The notes: a model not told the origin generated them from the sequence alone. A DNA stretch of 64,000 bases from Hydra vulgaris (GCF_038396675.1 NC_088934.1:43954001-44018000), one strand, 5' to 3'. Positions 13,628 through 25,459 are shown, numbered from the stretch's first letter. A program made the numbers and translations.

Positions 13628-14549
13628 AAACGCGGGAAACTTGCAGAAGACCAGATGGTCTCGTCATCAAGAAAACGCTTGTACTAGTAATATTTTTTGT
13701 ATTTTTGTTTTACATGTTTGTAGTTTCACAAAATATAATGGTAGTTCATTTTGTATTGGATTCACATATAATAAAATGTAAGATAATAAATAATTGATAA
13801 ATGTTAGATTTTGTACACATAAATATATGATTAGGCATAAATAAAATTATTTTTAATTTATATATTTTTTATATTGATATTTGTTATTGAAGTGTTTTGG
13901 GATTTTCGTTTCAACGTTAATTTTGGCTCTAGTTTCAGTATTAGTTTAGTGTAAGTTCATATAATTGTTTATATTTAAAACGAATTTTTTTTCGTAAGAT
14001 TTTCAAACAATTTAGGTTATCTAATTTTGTAATTATGGCATTTCTGGATATCAGTTTATTATCATAGAGATAGGGACCGCGATATGAAATTATGAAAGGC
14101 GATAGTTTTGTTTTTCTAAACGGTATATTAAAGTTTCCTACTTCTCGAGTGTCATATCTATTTCTACTGCTTTTAAAGAAATCATTTGAGAAATGTGATG
14201 GGACAAGCCCGAGTTTATATTTCAGCATAAACAATAAGTTTTGATAAATGCTTATTCTATAGACGTTTAGTGCATTAAGGAGTTTTAAGAAAGGTTCAGC
14301 ATGAGTGAATTTATCTTTTTTATAGACAATTCTAACGGCATGTTTTTGACGTTGATAAAGTGATTTCAAATTTGATTTATTGGTACTTGCCCATGCTATA
14401 TTACCATATGTATAATAGGTCTGTATAAATGAGAAATAAAGATGTATTAGATTTTCTTGGTCTAGCTTTGTATAGCACAAAGCTAGACCAATGTTCCCAA
14501 TATTAGATTTTCTTGGGATTGGGAACATTGGTCTAGCTTTGTATAGCAC
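13628..14549 (-). pseudogene. CR1/L2-like LINE 3' end with tail hairpin
   Basis: Codons 14549-13941 read as the C-terminal third of a LINE reverse transcriptase. They include HLYFSFIQTYYTYGNIAWAS, then TNKSNLKSLYQRQKHAVRIV. The motif YGNIAW-STNK is shared with the LINEs at 45-46.6 kb and 53 kb, so these belong to one family. The 3' untranslated part (13940 down to 13628) ends with a GAGACCATCTGGTCTTC hairpin and GTTTCCCGCG. The same tail structure occurs at the end of the 53-kb LINE and, in related form, in the SINEs. The 5' side is truncated at an inverted duplication (14461-14549). Confidence 0.75.
14461..14549. repeat. Fold-back duplication truncating a LINE
   Basis: AAAGCTAGACCAATGTTCCC (14479-14498) recurs inverted as GGGAACATTGGTCTAGCTTT (14521-14540). 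TCTAGCTTTGTATAGCAC occurs as a direct repeat at 14461 and 14532. The structure sits at the 5' truncation point of the minus-strand LINE, as expected for template switching or fold-back synthesis. Confidence 0.7.
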
Positions 14550-14554
14550 GCCAA

Positions 14555-15028
14555 TGTTTTTGGTTATTTTAGTATTTAAATAGTAATTTAAGTATTATTA
14601 TAATTAGTTTTATAATTATATATATACATAAATATATTGTTAATTATAATATATATATATATATAGATATATTTATATCATTTACTTATCTAAATCGGTA
14701 AATCTACAGTTAAGCGACATAAAATAATTTTTTTATGCTTGTTGTGAGACTTGCTCAAAGTAGTGACTTTTTAATATAAACATAAGGAATATTTTAATAT
14801 ACTTTTTATTATTTTTTATTATTTAATCGACTGCCTGCCCCAACCAAATCTTCAGTTGATTTGTAGCACCTCCTTGTAGCAGCAGATTATAAAATAGTCG
14901 ATGTAGCAGCACTCCCTTGTAGTTAAAACAAACTCCTGGCATAATCAACAGTAAGTAAATAGACAACTGTTTTGTGGTAATTAGGTGAATCACATCTAAA
15001 TATCATGTTTTAAATTTAACATTTGCAG
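14555..15028. other. AT-rich stretch, possible short intron at its end
   Basis: No gene is recognised. The last 78 bp (14951-15028) start with GTAAGT and end with ATTTGCAG, compatible with a short intron, but the sequence upstream of it has a stop in the frame that would be required. Confidence 0.25.
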
Positions 15029-15138
15029 TTCAAAAACATGAAAATGGAGCAAGTAATACAGATGTCGAGAGGTCCATAAGGCGATGGCTAATGTTAGCTC
15101 CTGAGAGAAATGGTCGTCGTGCAAAACGTGCCTTATAA
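15029..15138 (+). CDS. Candidate terminal exon, unknown gene
   Basis: Directly after a good splice acceptor (ATTTGCAG, ending 15028) an open stretch of about 36 codons reads HENGASNTDVERSIRRWL, then APERNGRRAKRAL, and stops at 15136-15138. The charged, arginine-rich composition differs from the AT-rich surroundings, where chance frames give Lys/Ile/Asn/Tyr. It could be the last exon of a host gene or of a transposon. No upstream exon was identified. Confidence 0.3.
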
Positions 15139-15825
15139 GTGTAAACTAAAAATACTTGATGGTTTTTTTAGTTGTCTTAACTTTTAATTTGATATTTTAT
15201 ATATTTTTCTTGAAATATGTTTTTATTATTACAATGTTTTTATTGTATTAGTCAAGCATTACAGAGTTAATAGTTAATAGGACTTAATAGTTTATACTCA
15301 TTTTTACAGTTTATTTTATTTTCTATTCCTTCGTTTACTTCACTTATTTTTATTTATTTTGGTTACAATTTTATACTTATTTTACGAGTTTGACCTGACA
15401 TTCATTTTGCGTGACTGGGTTTAAGTCATATATAGATTAAACATTGCCTTTTATTTATGCCAATAAGTGTAGAATCATAATTGTTCTCATCATCATTATT
15501 ATCATTTGTTCAGTTTTTTTTTAATATTTTTACATACATAAAAAGTAACGTGATTGAGTTAATTGTTAGAATTAGATTGAATAATAATGTTAGCTTAACA
15601 ATGTAATCAAAAGCGAAAAAAATTAATAATGTAAAAAGGTAAAATGAAGATAACACAATATTGTGAGTAAATTGGTTTTTTAATCTATAGATAAGTTATA
15701 ATATATAAATATATTGCTACTTTTTAATGTAAGTTTAGTTCTTTAATATCTATTTATTATTAGAAATTAACAACAAGCTTTTAACAAAACAATTAACAAA
15801 CTCAACAAAACTTATTGTAAAAGCA

Positions 15826-15992
15826 AATACGTTTTAATTTTTATACAAATCGTATAGTTGAGGCTTGGAATGGTTTACCTCAATTGGTTATTGAAGCTGA
15901 CTCAATCGATCAATTCAAGAATAGACTAGATGCAACAAACTATTGCAAAGAATATATCTTAAGACAAAGCTTTTTAAAAGCATTAATTTAAA
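15826..15992 (+). pseudogene. LINE reverse transcriptase C-terminus
   Basis: An open stretch reads NFYTNRIVEAWNGLPQLVIE, then ADSIDQFKNRLD. This is the standard C-terminal end of CR1/L2-type LINE ORF2 proteins (F-NR-V-WN-LP...S-FK-RLD). Only the end of the element is kept. 15139-15825 before it and 16000-16200 after it show nothing else. Confidence 0.65.
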
Positions 15993-16200
15993 TAAATTAT
16001 ACGCTTGAATTAAGTAACAGTATAGCTATCACAACACAATCTTTTTCTGTTATTGTGTTCTGCAATTGGTAAAACAATTGTAACAGCTTAACTTTATTAT
16101 TATCATTTAACTTAGATGCAAAACTGTTTTATATTGCATCCCAAGAAATTTCATTGATATAGAAATTGATATATAAAATAAAAAATAACAACAAAAAACC

Positions 16201-16228
16201 CATCAAGTGTATATATATACACTTGATG
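16201..16228. repeat. Perfect 28-bp palindrome
   Basis: CATCAAGTGTATAT and ATATACACTTGATG are exact reverse complements with no loop. Confidence 0.85.
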
Positions 16229-16729
16229 AGTTTGACAGGCAGAAAAACATGGTAACGAAAAGTACTAAACGTTAGTTCATGCAAGCACCAAATTGGAATG
16301 ATGGTAGAAGTTTAACCTTAAACTTTCATATGTATTGTATTGCAAGGCAATTTTATTGAAATAAAAATATTTGGTATTATAAAACGTATTGCTAAAACGA
16401 CTGTGTATTTATAGTTTAAAATATCCTACATTTCATTTTCACCCATGCAACATTTTTAGGTAGGCAAACATCACCCCGCTTTATCTTTTTCTTCCTATTT
16501 GTATTACTTTAAAATCTTTAAGTTAAAATCTTGCATTTGTTGCCCAAAAGTTAAAATCTCACGTTTATTAAAGATTGGTTATTTATAAAAATCCAAAATA
16601 TACAAAATGAACCAAAAGTAACTTAAAAAAAACAATGGTAAAGCATCGGCTAAACGTTGTTTTAATTGTCCATTCTTGTCGGCTGATGGTGGGCCAAGCA
16701 TTGCGAGTTTACTGGGTTATGCTCTTACT

Positions 16730-18062
16730 CGTTTAATCCTTCCATAATTCTACCTACTCGCGTAACATCTAAATCAGGTAACTTTACTATTTCTATATCC
16801 GATCGCACAGCACAATTTTTTTTGTGTTCATGACACATCCAGCCAACTAAATAAAGTTAAAATTTCTAGGCAATGTCTAAAAAAATTTGACCTAAACAAA
16901 TTTATTCTAGATATTTCTAAAATCAACTGGGAGCTTATGAATAAAAAAGATGACAACATTAATGAATCCATCAATCCTCTTTTAAAACATTTAATAGGGT
17001 TTTAGACAAAAGTGCCCCCTTAAAACTTTGACTTAAAATCAAATCAAACTTAAATCTAGACCCTGGATCTCTAAAGGCTTACTTCTGTAAAAAAAAAGTC
17101 TATAAAAAATTTGCAAAATGTAAGAACATTAATACTAAAAATGAACTTTTTACAAAAATTAAATTCCATAGAAATAAAATTAGCAACTTATTAAAAAGTA
17201 GTAAAAAATCATACTACATAACTTATTTTAATAACAACATGAACAACATAAAAAATACATGGAAAGGCATAAAAGATATCATAAATATTAAAGCATCATT
17301 ACATAAAACACCTACTCAGCTAAATCTGAATGAAAATATTATCACCGACCATGCCACTGTTTCAAAAATATTTAATAATTATTTTGTTTCTATTCGTGAA
17401 AAACTACTCGATGAAATCATGCTATCAAAATGTAATTATAGTGACTTTTTTAATTTGCCTAATGCTAATTCTTTCTTTCTTGATCCTGTGAGTGAAGATT
17501 AGGTATCTAATCTTCTTAATAATGCTCTTAAAAGTGATAAAAGTTATGGACCTAACAGCATATCTACATTTTTTCTTAAACTTACCTGTCACATAATCTT
17601 CAAACCTCTTAGCAATATGATAAGTAATTCTTTTAAAAGTGGCAAATTCCCTGAATTTTTTTAAAGTAGCTAAAGTCATTTCAATTTATATAAAAGGCTC
17701 CTCACTAAACTTTTCTAACTATAGACTCATTTTCCTACTTTCAAACCTAAGCAAACTTTTTGAGAAAGCTATGCATAACAGGCTATACAAGTTTCTAGAA
17801 AAATTTCAATGCCTGTACCAACATCAATATGGATTTCGAAGCAAACATTTCACAACCCTCGCACTTATTGAAGTTACTGAGAAGATTAGAAAAACTCTAG
17901 ATAATAAGCACTTTGCATGTGGGGTGTTTATAAATTTGCAAAAAGCTTTTGATACTGTGGATTACTCCATCCTTCTCACAAAGTTGGTATACTATGGAAT
18001 CAGAGGCATCCTACTAAATAGTTTACTTCATATTTACAAAACAGAACAAAACAGGATACCGT
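16730..18062 (+). pseudogene. LINE fragment: pre-RT and RT N-terminal half
   Basis: Coding-like sequence in several frames: around 16900 FILDISKINWELMNKKDDN, then at 17239-17502 a segment with IFNNYFVSIREKL, and at 17639-18064 the reverse-transcriptase fingers and palm. The last part includes NYRLIFLLSNLSKLFEKAMH, then FINLQKAFDTVDYSILLTKL (motif A, with the catalytic Asp in AFDTVD). Stops and frame changes occur near 17500 and 17650. The element breaks off after motif A, so the YADD box and thumb are missing. The N-terminal style matches the LINE at 45 kb. 16230-16730 upstream shows no other recognisable feature. Confidence 0.75.
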
Positions 18063-18390
18063 AAAAAACTTTATTATCAGGACATATTAAATTTTGTCTC
18101 CGTTTTTTCTGGTCACTCTGTATTATATCTATCAATTTATGATCCTTTAATCTTTAATTTGATATTTTTAACATTTTGAAATTTTATACTTATTGATCTA
18201 TATTTAATTTCTCTCGTTTTCTATTTGCCATTATAATTACTTTTATTAAATTTTTCATATTAATATTAATATTAGTACTAATATTTTGACATTCTTTAAT
18301 TATCTATTTGTTTATCTCTTTTTAATCAACTACTCTCTACTTCGTACTAAATCTTTGTTGTTGCTGTCATTATTTACTAAATTTTTGATA

Positions 18391-18391
18391 C

Positions 18392-18459
<68 letters not shown>

Positions 18460-18466
18460 TTGTTGT
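18391..18466. repeat. (TTG)n microsatellite
   Basis: About 22 uninterrupted TTG units followed by a degenerate ATT-rich stretch to about 18540. The poly-Leu and poly-Asn frames through it are not genes. 18066-18390 before it is featureless. Confidence 0.95.
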
Positions 18467-19202
18467 ACTTATTACTACGAATATTATTATTATTACTATT
18501 ATTATAATTATTATTATTATCATTATAATTAGTATTATTGATACCAGTTATTATTACTATTTTCATCATTGTCTATAACGTTATGTTGTATGTTCAGGTA
18601 TTACTAAAGTAAATTTCTTTAAAATGTTAAACTAATGTCGAAATATATTTAATTTGATTTGCTTTGATTAAACGAATATTACTACCTTTTAAACAAATAG
18701 AGGAGGTAGTTTTCAAAATCAGTTATAACAGCCAGCATCTACAGGGCGAAGGAACCAAGCACAGCTTATTATAAAGATATTATAATAACAAGTTATAATA
18801 ACTTAAAACGTTTACAACGAACAGAGACAATGGTTAAACATGCATTAAAATAATTACGTGATTACATTGACAAAATTTACTTAATCATTTTTATTGTTTA
18901 TGCGACACAATGATCGCAAAAAGTGACCAACGGACTCTTCAGGGGCTATACAACAGTAACACCTCTTGGTACTAAATGCTATTACATCTCTACTCACACC
19001 GCTTGATTGGCAATCTTACTCTACACCTTTTTTTTTTCAAAATAGGATTTTAGTTAAAAAAAATAGCTGGTTAGCAAAACAGTCTAATTCTACACACATG
19101 CAAATCACTTGCTTGGCTAGTTTAAAAGCCTCGCTCTACACGCACTGCAAGTCACAACACTTACTAGGCTAGTTTCACAGTCTACCTCTAGCTCTTTTTT
19201 TA

Positions 19203-20195
19203 TACATTAATTCCATCATACGTTTGACCTTGACTTTAATTGATTCGCATTGTATATGCCAATCGGACAAGAAACCGACAACTTTTCAGAACAAAAGGTG
19301 AGTTAGAATCTGATACTTGATAAACTAATACCCGTTTATCATCAGAAACAACTATCAAAACCCCAGATCAATAAAACTATTTTGAAGAGCGCAAACTTTT
19401 TGAGCGCCATTGTATAGCCAAGTTTTAAAAATTTCTAAATACCAACCAAGTTTAAATTTTAAACAACGAAAAGGCATACCTGTAAGAGTTAAGCTGTTTA
19501 AAAACTGAACAGGAAAGTTACTTTTTTCATTAAAGTTGATGATCTTAATTTGATCAGCAAATATAAAAAGTTTTGACCTCTTTCGATAAACCTTCGAGCA
19601 CTTGCTCGTTAATTGACCGTGAACCCATTTAAGTGAGTGTTAAAATAACTCGTTTAGCATAATCATCTCATTCAGTATCGTTTACTATAATAATGCACTG
19701 ATGCGGTGTTTCAACACATCCTTTAAAATGATATTCCTTTTTGACAGGTATTGTTCCACTACCATGTTTGTCCTTTCCGATACTCTCATATTTTCAGTTA
19801 ACGCAAACTTTTGCAACTCTTGCGTAAGTAATGGACATTTTATACATACTTCTACAACGTTAGCCCTCTTTACGCAACAGGCAGTATTTGCCTAAAGTCG
19901 CCGCCAAAAAGAATGATTGTCTTTCTAATTGAAAGCAAATGTATAATAAAAAGTTGTTGTAAACAAACTATAACTTGCATTTTTGGTTTGGGTATATAAT
20001 GAATGTCTCATCAAGCGAAAAAAAAGACTACTTCGCCTTAAATAACACCTAAGAATTGAGTTAGGAGTTATATTACATGCGCAGCTAACCAATATTGGGA
20101 CAGAAAGTTTGAATAAGCCATGCAAAGTATATCCATTTGTAAAAAGAGTTGCAGCTGTGCCAGTAAAACTACCAGGAAGAGCAACTAATAATCGT
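19203..20195 (-). pseudogene. Helitron-type PIF1 helicase relic
   Basis: Reading leftward in shifting frames one finds the motif series of a PIF1-family helicase in the correct order: GTAATLFTNGYTLHGLFKL with CNITPNS (about 20160-20060), KTIILFGGDFRQILPVA (Walker B region, about 19925-19871), LTENMRV (about 19800), FPVQFLNSLTLTGMP (about 19500-19470) and SQGQTYDG (motif VI, about 19235-19211). The combination AATL-NG-T-H-LFKL and CNI-PNS is typical of the helicase domain of animal Helitrons and unlike the cellular PIF1 gene. Many stops and frameshifts show that it is dead. The Rep/HUH part was not found, and 18540-19200 shows no clear Helitron 3' end. Confidence 0.7.
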
Positions 20196-20263
20196 CACTA
20201 AGCGCATTAAACAGTAACTAATCACATTAAGTTAGACATCTATAGCCAATTCCACGCTAGAAA

Positions 20264-20655
20264 ATCGGAGATTGGGAACAACAAAAACCCCAAAACCTTA
20301 GCCCCTCAGCCCCAAATAAGAGTGCAATGAGTCAAATTTGTTATTATTTTTTTAATTTTAAACTTTATTTATATTCATCGACAAATTTCGAATTTGATTC
20401 AATAATTTCTTTTTGATCGGTTTTTATGACTTTATAAAGTTTACACCCCTCTCAAATTGAGGGGGGTGTAAACTTTATAAGATCATAAAAGCCGAACAAC
20501 AAAACATTATTGAATCAAATTTGAAATTTGTCGATGAATATAAATAAAGTTTAAAATTAAAAAAAAACAAAAACAAACTTGATTCAATGCCCTTCTATTT
20601 GGGGCTGGGGGGCTAAGGTTTTGGGTTTTTTGTTGTTCCCAGTCTCCAATCACCG
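20264..20655. repeat. 390-bp fold-back palindrome
   Basis: The left half (from GGAGATTGGGAACAAC) and the right half (ending GTTGTTCCCAGTCTCC) are inverted copies over about 190 bp each with scattered differences. They meet in a tight loop at 20450-20460, between GTTTACACCCCTCTC and its inverse GGGGGGTGTAAAC. It has no coding capacity. It may be a fold-back MITE or the product of an inverted duplication. Confidence 0.8.
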
Positions 20656-20985
20656 CAATTTTTTGCGTAGCATCCTCATTCCATATTTAAGTATGTTCCT
20701 ATATAGTATTGGACAAAACATTTGCAACCAACATCGAACAATGCTAAAAAGTGTTCCTAATTTTACATGTCTTAAAAACGAAACAAACTATACTACCACA
20801 GCAAACAGTTCAGGAGTCTGGAATCATAGCATGCCATGACATGAGCAATCAGCTGACAGCACACTGGCAGAATTTCATTGACAAGTGCCATTTTGCAGCG
20901 GACAAAGCACGTGCAACTTTTTTGGTTTGTTTCATTTTCTTAAGTCTGGTCCGTGTCAACGTCACGGAAGTTTTTTAATAATTAA

Positions 20986-21059
20986 AGGAAGTATCCAGAA
21001 GTTTCCAGAAGCATGCAGAAGCTTCCAGAAGTTTCCAGAAGAAGCATCTGGAAGCATCC
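20986..21059 (+). promoter_or_regulatory. Heat-shock-element-like array in the Tc1 element
   Basis: CCAGAAGTTTCCAGAAGC repeats several times. From about 21018 it reads GAA-gc-TTC-ca-GAA-gt-TTC-ca-GAA, five alternating pentamers at exact 5-bp spacing. The array lies 80-150 bp before the transposase ATG at 21141. It fits an HSF-responsive transposase promoter. Function is inferred. Confidence 0.5.
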
Positions 21060-21140
21060 ACAGAGCATTATTGTATCATCACAAGGTAAATGTAACACGG
21101 TAAGCCTTGAGAAGCGTGATTATTTATTTTTATTATTTTT

Positions 21141-21998
21141 ATGACTTCAACTGCAAAAATGGCTCCCGACAGTCTTGGATTGGAACTAAGAAAGAATATT
21201 ATTGGCGATTACGTAAGTGGAATGTCACAAAAAAGTATTTGTGATAAATATCGCGTAAAAAAAAAGACCGTATCAAGACCATGTTCCAAATATCGTTCAA
21301 CGGGGAAGTTGGCAGCAGATAACAAAGGTGGAAGACCGCGTTCCACCACTTCTAGAGAGGATTCTATGATCGTCAGATCCGTCAAGAAGGATCCCTGGAT
21401 ATCATCAGTTGAGATACAAAAGCAATTAGAGCTGCCTGTATTGGACCGAACAATCAGACGACGTGCTGTTGAAGCCGGATTGTTTTCTCGACGCCCTGCA
21501 AAGAAACCGCTGATTTCACTAAAAAACCAGAAGAAAAGACTCCTGTTTGCTACATCTCATATTGACTGGAATGTGCAAAAATGGCGAACTGTCCTGTTCA
21601 GTGATGAATCGAAGTTCAACATCATTGGGAGCGATGGCATTTGCTATCGCTCCCAATGATGTTGAACTTCGATTAAAATAATTCAATAAAATGAGTTTTT
21701 CAGCAAGACAACGATCCAAAACACACTGCAAAAGTAGACAAGCAGTGGTTTTAAGACAACCACCTATCGGTGATGGAATGGTCGCCTCAATCTCCGGATC
21801 TCAACCCTTATCGAGAACCTGTGGGAGATCGTCAACCGCAGAATTAATCGTGAAGGTGTTCGTAATAAGGATCAACTGTTTGAACAAATCCAAAAGGCCT
21901 GGGCAGCGATTCCACAAAGTTTTATTGATCACCTGATCGAATCTATGCCTCGAAGATGCAAGGCTGTGATCGACAACAAAGGATTCGCCACGAAATAA
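21141..21998 (+). pseudogene. Tc1-like transposase, internally deleted
   Basis: The N-terminal half is open (21141-21659). It has a paired-type helix-turn-helix (GDYVSGMSQKSICDKYRVKK), a GRPR hinge at about residues 64-67, a second DNA-binding helix region, and the first catalytic aspartate in VLFSDESKFNI. Directly after this lies a fold-back palindrome (21607-21673). Sequence resumes with QQDNDPKHTA, the second aspartate region, and WSPQSPDLNP-ENLWE with the third catalytic acid. It ends ...AVIDNKGFATK at 21998, after at least one frame change near 21800. The segment between the first and second aspartates is missing, so the protein cannot be active. Confidence 0.85.
21607..21673. repeat. 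Fold-back palindrome at the transposase deletion
   Basis: AATCGAAGTTCAACATCATT followed by GGGAGCGATGGCA is repeated inverted as TGCTATCGCTCCC then AATGATGTTGAACTTCGATT after a very short loop. The left arm is native transposase sequence and the right arm is its inverted copy. The gene resumes downstream with about 200 bp missing. Confidence 0.8.
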
Positions 21999-22419
21999 TG
22001 ATAGCAAAATACAGCTTGGTCAACATTTTGTCGAGTTGCACTTGTTTTGTCCAGAGGAAATCAACTTTTTTTAATACTTTTGATGAATTTATTAATTTTC
22101 GTGTACAAATAATGAACTTTGTGATGAATAAAACTTGAAGAACTTTGTCTCGAAACAGTTACATAGTTATTTCTCTAAATTGAAAAAATGCAGCACTTTT
22201 ATATAAAGAAACTAAATTAGCATTACTTGGTTGCACTCGTTTTGTCCGATACTGTATATGAACATACTTAAATATGGAGTTTTCTTCATGTTTCAAAGTT
22301 GCTTAGCTCAAACATCAAAAAAAGTTGTCTACGGGCTTGAAAATGATGTATGACGACGTTAACTGTTAAACGTTAACTGGAGTATTAGAACTTAAATAAG
22401 AAATTATAAACAACAGTAC

Positions 22420-22960
22420 TATTAGCTTAATGAATAGTACTATTTAACGAATAGAACGATTTATACTATTTGTTTGCTATTAACGAATAGTACTATATGT
22501 TTAACGAGTAGTACTTTTCCTTTAACGAAGAGTACTTTTCGTTTAACGAAGAGTACTATTTGTTTAACGAATAAAAAATTATCAAAAAAACGTCTTGTGA
22601 AAAACTCTCAAATAAACAAAAAAACATAAAAAAACTCTCAAAAGAACGAATAATGATCATAAAAAATTAACGAATATTTTTTTATGAGTTTTTACGAGTT
22701 TTTCATAAAAAATTTGTTATTAAATATACTATTTACTATTCGTTCTACTCTTCGCTTAAAATCCAGATTAAAGTTCAAGAATTTGATTTTAGTTTCCTTT
22801 TTTTTTAACGATTGCTAAACAAACAATTCCATTATTAGCGATTTATATAATTCTTTCTAGACATTAATAATGTTTTGGAGCACACATAATTCCATTTATA
22901 TTTATATAATAAACGAATATTATACTAATATTCGTTTAACGAATTGTAATATTTGTATCA
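22420..22960. repeat. Degenerate TTTAACGAAnAGTACTA repeats
   Basis: Between 22420 and 22575 the word TTTAACGAA(T/G)AGTACT recurs about six times with variation. Inverted versions (TATTCGTTCTACTCTTCGC) appear at 22735-22755, and TAATATTCGTTTAACGAATT at 22925-22950. It may be a decayed MITE cluster or minisatellite. 22960-23670 shows no gene. Confidence 0.45.
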
Positions 22961-23670
22961 TCCTGGTGAAAATACTTGACTTTACCATACAGCAAATATA
23001 TTAAAAAAAAAATGAAAAAAATTTTGAAATTTAATTTTTTTTTTTTTTTGCCTATGGAATAAAATAAATCCGCGTAGTAAATCGAACTAAATAACGTTTC
23101 AAGATTTCCGCTTGAAAAAAAATTTACGTAATGTTATTGTATTTAATTAATACGCCGTTAACAAAATTATTAAACTAAAAGAAAAATGAAAAATTACGAT
23201 TTTATGACATTTACAATGTTATTGCATGGTAACCACGGTTATAAAAAATTGTTTTTAAGATTATTTTATCAAGCAAAATACTAAAATGGATTTACTTTTA
23301 ACGTATTATTTAAAAAACAAAATTTTGGGGAGAGGGGGAGGGGAATTCTAGCCATAAACTCATTAGATTATTGTAGATTATCTCTTCCAAATATTTGCAT
23401 ATTATTATTAGCATAGATACAATCAATTTAAAGGTTGGTTTTTTACACGATGCCAGGAATGAAAACCGAACCAAATAATTCTGAATCCGCAATTTTCCTT
23501 TTTAAAACTTATTTCAAAATAAAACTTGTAACCCATAAAATGTTGTAGGCGTTCAAAAAAAAAATAATAATGCGATAGAAAGATTGTTCGGATAAAATGG
23601 CATTTACCGACATTTTGCATTCGTGATTTTATGCACGTTTTCAAAACAATTAAATTAGGAGTTATGGATT

Positions 23671-23706
23671 ACGTGCTCCACTTCGCATTCGTTTCTTTAT
23701 CACGTG
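23671..23706 (+). promoter_or_regulatory. Paired ACGTG sites upstream of the EGLN-like gene
   Basis: TTACGTGCTCC (core 23671-23675) and TCACGTGTT (23701-23706) lie 75-110 bp before the preferred start codon. RCGTG is the established core of hypoxia-response elements bound by HIF, and EGLN-family genes are known HIF targets in vertebrates. CACGTG is also a general E-box, so the assignment is tentative. Confidence 0.35.
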
Positions 23707-23779
23707 TTCAATGCGTCACGTTTGTATCATCTTTAATAAAACATTTAAAAGTTTGAAAGCTTTTATAAGTTTTTTAAAA

Positions 23780-24583
23780 ATGTCTAATAACACGCGGAGA
23801 ATAGTTGCCTGCGCAATTTGTAAAAGCAGAACAGTATTTAAGTGCAGTCGATGTAAACGTGTTTTTTATTGTAGTAAGACTCATCAGATCGAACACTGGA
23901 AACACCATAAATTAGTTTGTCAGCCTAAGTTTTTTCAACGAACTATCACATGTTTAGGTCCAAAGGACTGCTTTGTTGACGCTTCTAGGGTCACTAAGGA
24001 AGAACTTGTTGTATTCATTTCGTCGTCACTCTCAAAAGTTGGATTATGTGTCTTAGATAACTATCTTAACGATGATATAGCTAAGCGTGTATTTTTTGAA
24101 TCACAAACTATATGTGGCGGCAATTCTTTTAATAACTTTGGTGAAACATTAATAATTAAATATCTTTCAAAAAACACGAGTTTATATCCGACTATATTTA
24201 ATCTACAACTTTCGTTTAACAACCTAGTGGACTTAGCATCGCAAGATATGAAAAATAACAAAATTTTAGATAAAGGGTTGTACGTTCAACATATATGTCG
24301 ATCAGCAAGATATAATTTGAAATCAGATATATTTTATGAAAACGCTTTTGAAAAGAGTTTATTTAATGAATCAGTAATATCGTGTTCGTACTACTCAACG
24401 CATAATTACAATCGATTGAACGGAGGTTTATCAAGATATTATATTCAAAACAACAAAATAGTTGACATTGAACCAATGTTTAATAGACTTGTAGTATTTT
24501 TGGCTAACGGCAAAGTTATAAAAAAGTGTTCTCCATCAAATATTGACTTGTTAATTATTTCCGCTTTGTATAAAATTTCTTAG
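23780..24583 (+). CDS. MYND-finger EGLN/PHD-like protein, probable pseudoenzyme
   Basis: A 267-residue protein. Residues 11-47 form a MYND zinc finger (Cys11, Cys14, Cys22, Cys25, Cys31, His35, His43, Cys47; KCSRCKRVFYCSKTHQ). Residues from about 80 match the HIF prolyl-hydroxylase domain of EGLN1: LSKVGLCVLDNYL corresponds to the first helix region, and VDIEPMFNRLVVF to the conserved DIEP-FDRL-FF strand. The family needs an iron-binding HxD...H triad and an arginine for 2-oxoglutarate. Here no HxD is present. Aligning the C-terminus without gaps puts Lys at the distal histidine (about residue 248) and Leu at the arginine (about 257). The frame is fully open and intron-free, which suggests a retrocopy or a single-exon paralogue. 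An upstream in-frame ATG at 23711 would add 23 residues. The ATG at 23780 (A at -3) is preferred because it directly precedes the MYND finger. Catalytic inactivity and a regulatory or scaffold role are inferred. Confidence 0.8.
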   Translation: MSNNTRRIVACAICKSRTVFKCSRCKRVFYCSKTHQIEHWKHHKLVCQPKFFQRTITCLGPKDCFVDASRVTKEELVVFISSSLSKVGLCVLDNYLNDDIAKRVFFESQTICGGNSFNNFGETLIIKYLSKNTSLYPTIFNLQLSFNNLVDLASQDMKNNKILDKGLYVQHICRSARYNLKSDIFYENAFEKSLFNESVISCSYYSTHNYNRLNGGLSRYYIQNNKIVDIEPMFNRLVVFLANGKVIKKCSPSNIDLLIISALYKIS

Positions 24584-24782
24584 TAGAATTTAATGTTATT
24601 TATTATTTTTTAGTTTCATGTTTGAATCATATAAAATTATTAATTATTTGACGAATAAGGATATGTACTTTAAGGGTGGATTTCAAGTGTGTGTAATACT
24701 TCTAATAATGATGTGAAAATTAACTTATAATACTATTAAAAAAATTCGGGGTTGTTGTTTTTATCTAGGCCAGCATAGCAGA

Positions 24783-24966
24783 ACCGTAGCATAGTGGTTA
24801 GCGCGCTTGCCTCAGAAGTGAGAGATCCGTGGTTCAACGTCACCTCTTGGAAAGTTCTTTAACATGGGTAAGGAAGAAGGTGTGAACTTTCTTTCAAATG
24901 ATCTTCCGCAGCGCTCCGTGGCAAGACCGTAAGGACTTCTTGAGGCGCCTAAAATAAAAAAAATAT
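24783..24966 (+). mobile_element. tRNA-derived SINE, copy 1
   Basis: A tRNA-like head has an A box TAGCATAGTGGTTAGCGCG (24787 on), an anticodon-arm-like CTTGC-CTCAGAA-GTGAG and a B box GTGGTTCAACGTC (24829 on). The body follows, with TTCTTTAACATGGGTAAGGA. The tail is CGCTCCGTGGCAAGACCGTA then AGGACTTCTTGAGGCGCCTA and a short A-rich end. Body and tail recur at 26.7 and 35.0 kb, which shows this is a family and not a tRNA gene. Confidence 0.8.
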
Positions 24967-25459
24967 GGGTCACAATAGATAAAGCCCGTAAAATACCACA
25001 CATCAAAAAAATTTTAATTATCACTGAAATGTTTAAACCATTAAATTACGAATTATTAAGCGGAAGAGATCGGAAGAGGTTAAACAACACCGCTAGGCAA
25101 GTTTTATAATATCGGTAAGAAAGGAGATTAAAAATTAATTTAAATGTTCAAAAATATTAATGAATTGAACAAACTAAAATCAACAGCCACGCCGTCATTT
25201 GTACCTTAGCTTACGGACGGACGAGAGTTAACAGCTACGTAATTAAATACTTTTATAGCTGCTCAAAAAATAAATAAATATGAATACGTCATGAGTTTAA
25301 CGTCGGTAAAAACAAGTCTAGCACAGTAAATTATAAAAGCTTGGTTAGGATTTTTTTTTTGGTAATGTACGTGTTAGCCGTCTCAAAATGAGCAAAAACA
25401 TCTCAAAACGTCTCAAACTGAAATACTCAAAACATGCGCACACCACAAATAAGAGACAT

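Larger units (their letters stand above)
20702..22258 (+). mobile_element. Tc1/mariner element, full length but broken
   Basis: Left terminus TATAGTATTGGACAAAACAT (from 20703) and right terminus, reverse-complemented, TACAGTATCGGACAAAACG-GTGCAACCA (22226-22258) form the usual short inverted repeats of Tc1-like elements, with TA at the borders. Length about 1.56 kb. The sequences immediately outside are themselves inverted copies (ATATTTAAGTATGTTC left, GAACATACTTAAATAT right), so the element sits in the centre of a palindrome, or its inverted repeats extend further than usual. Confidence 0.85.
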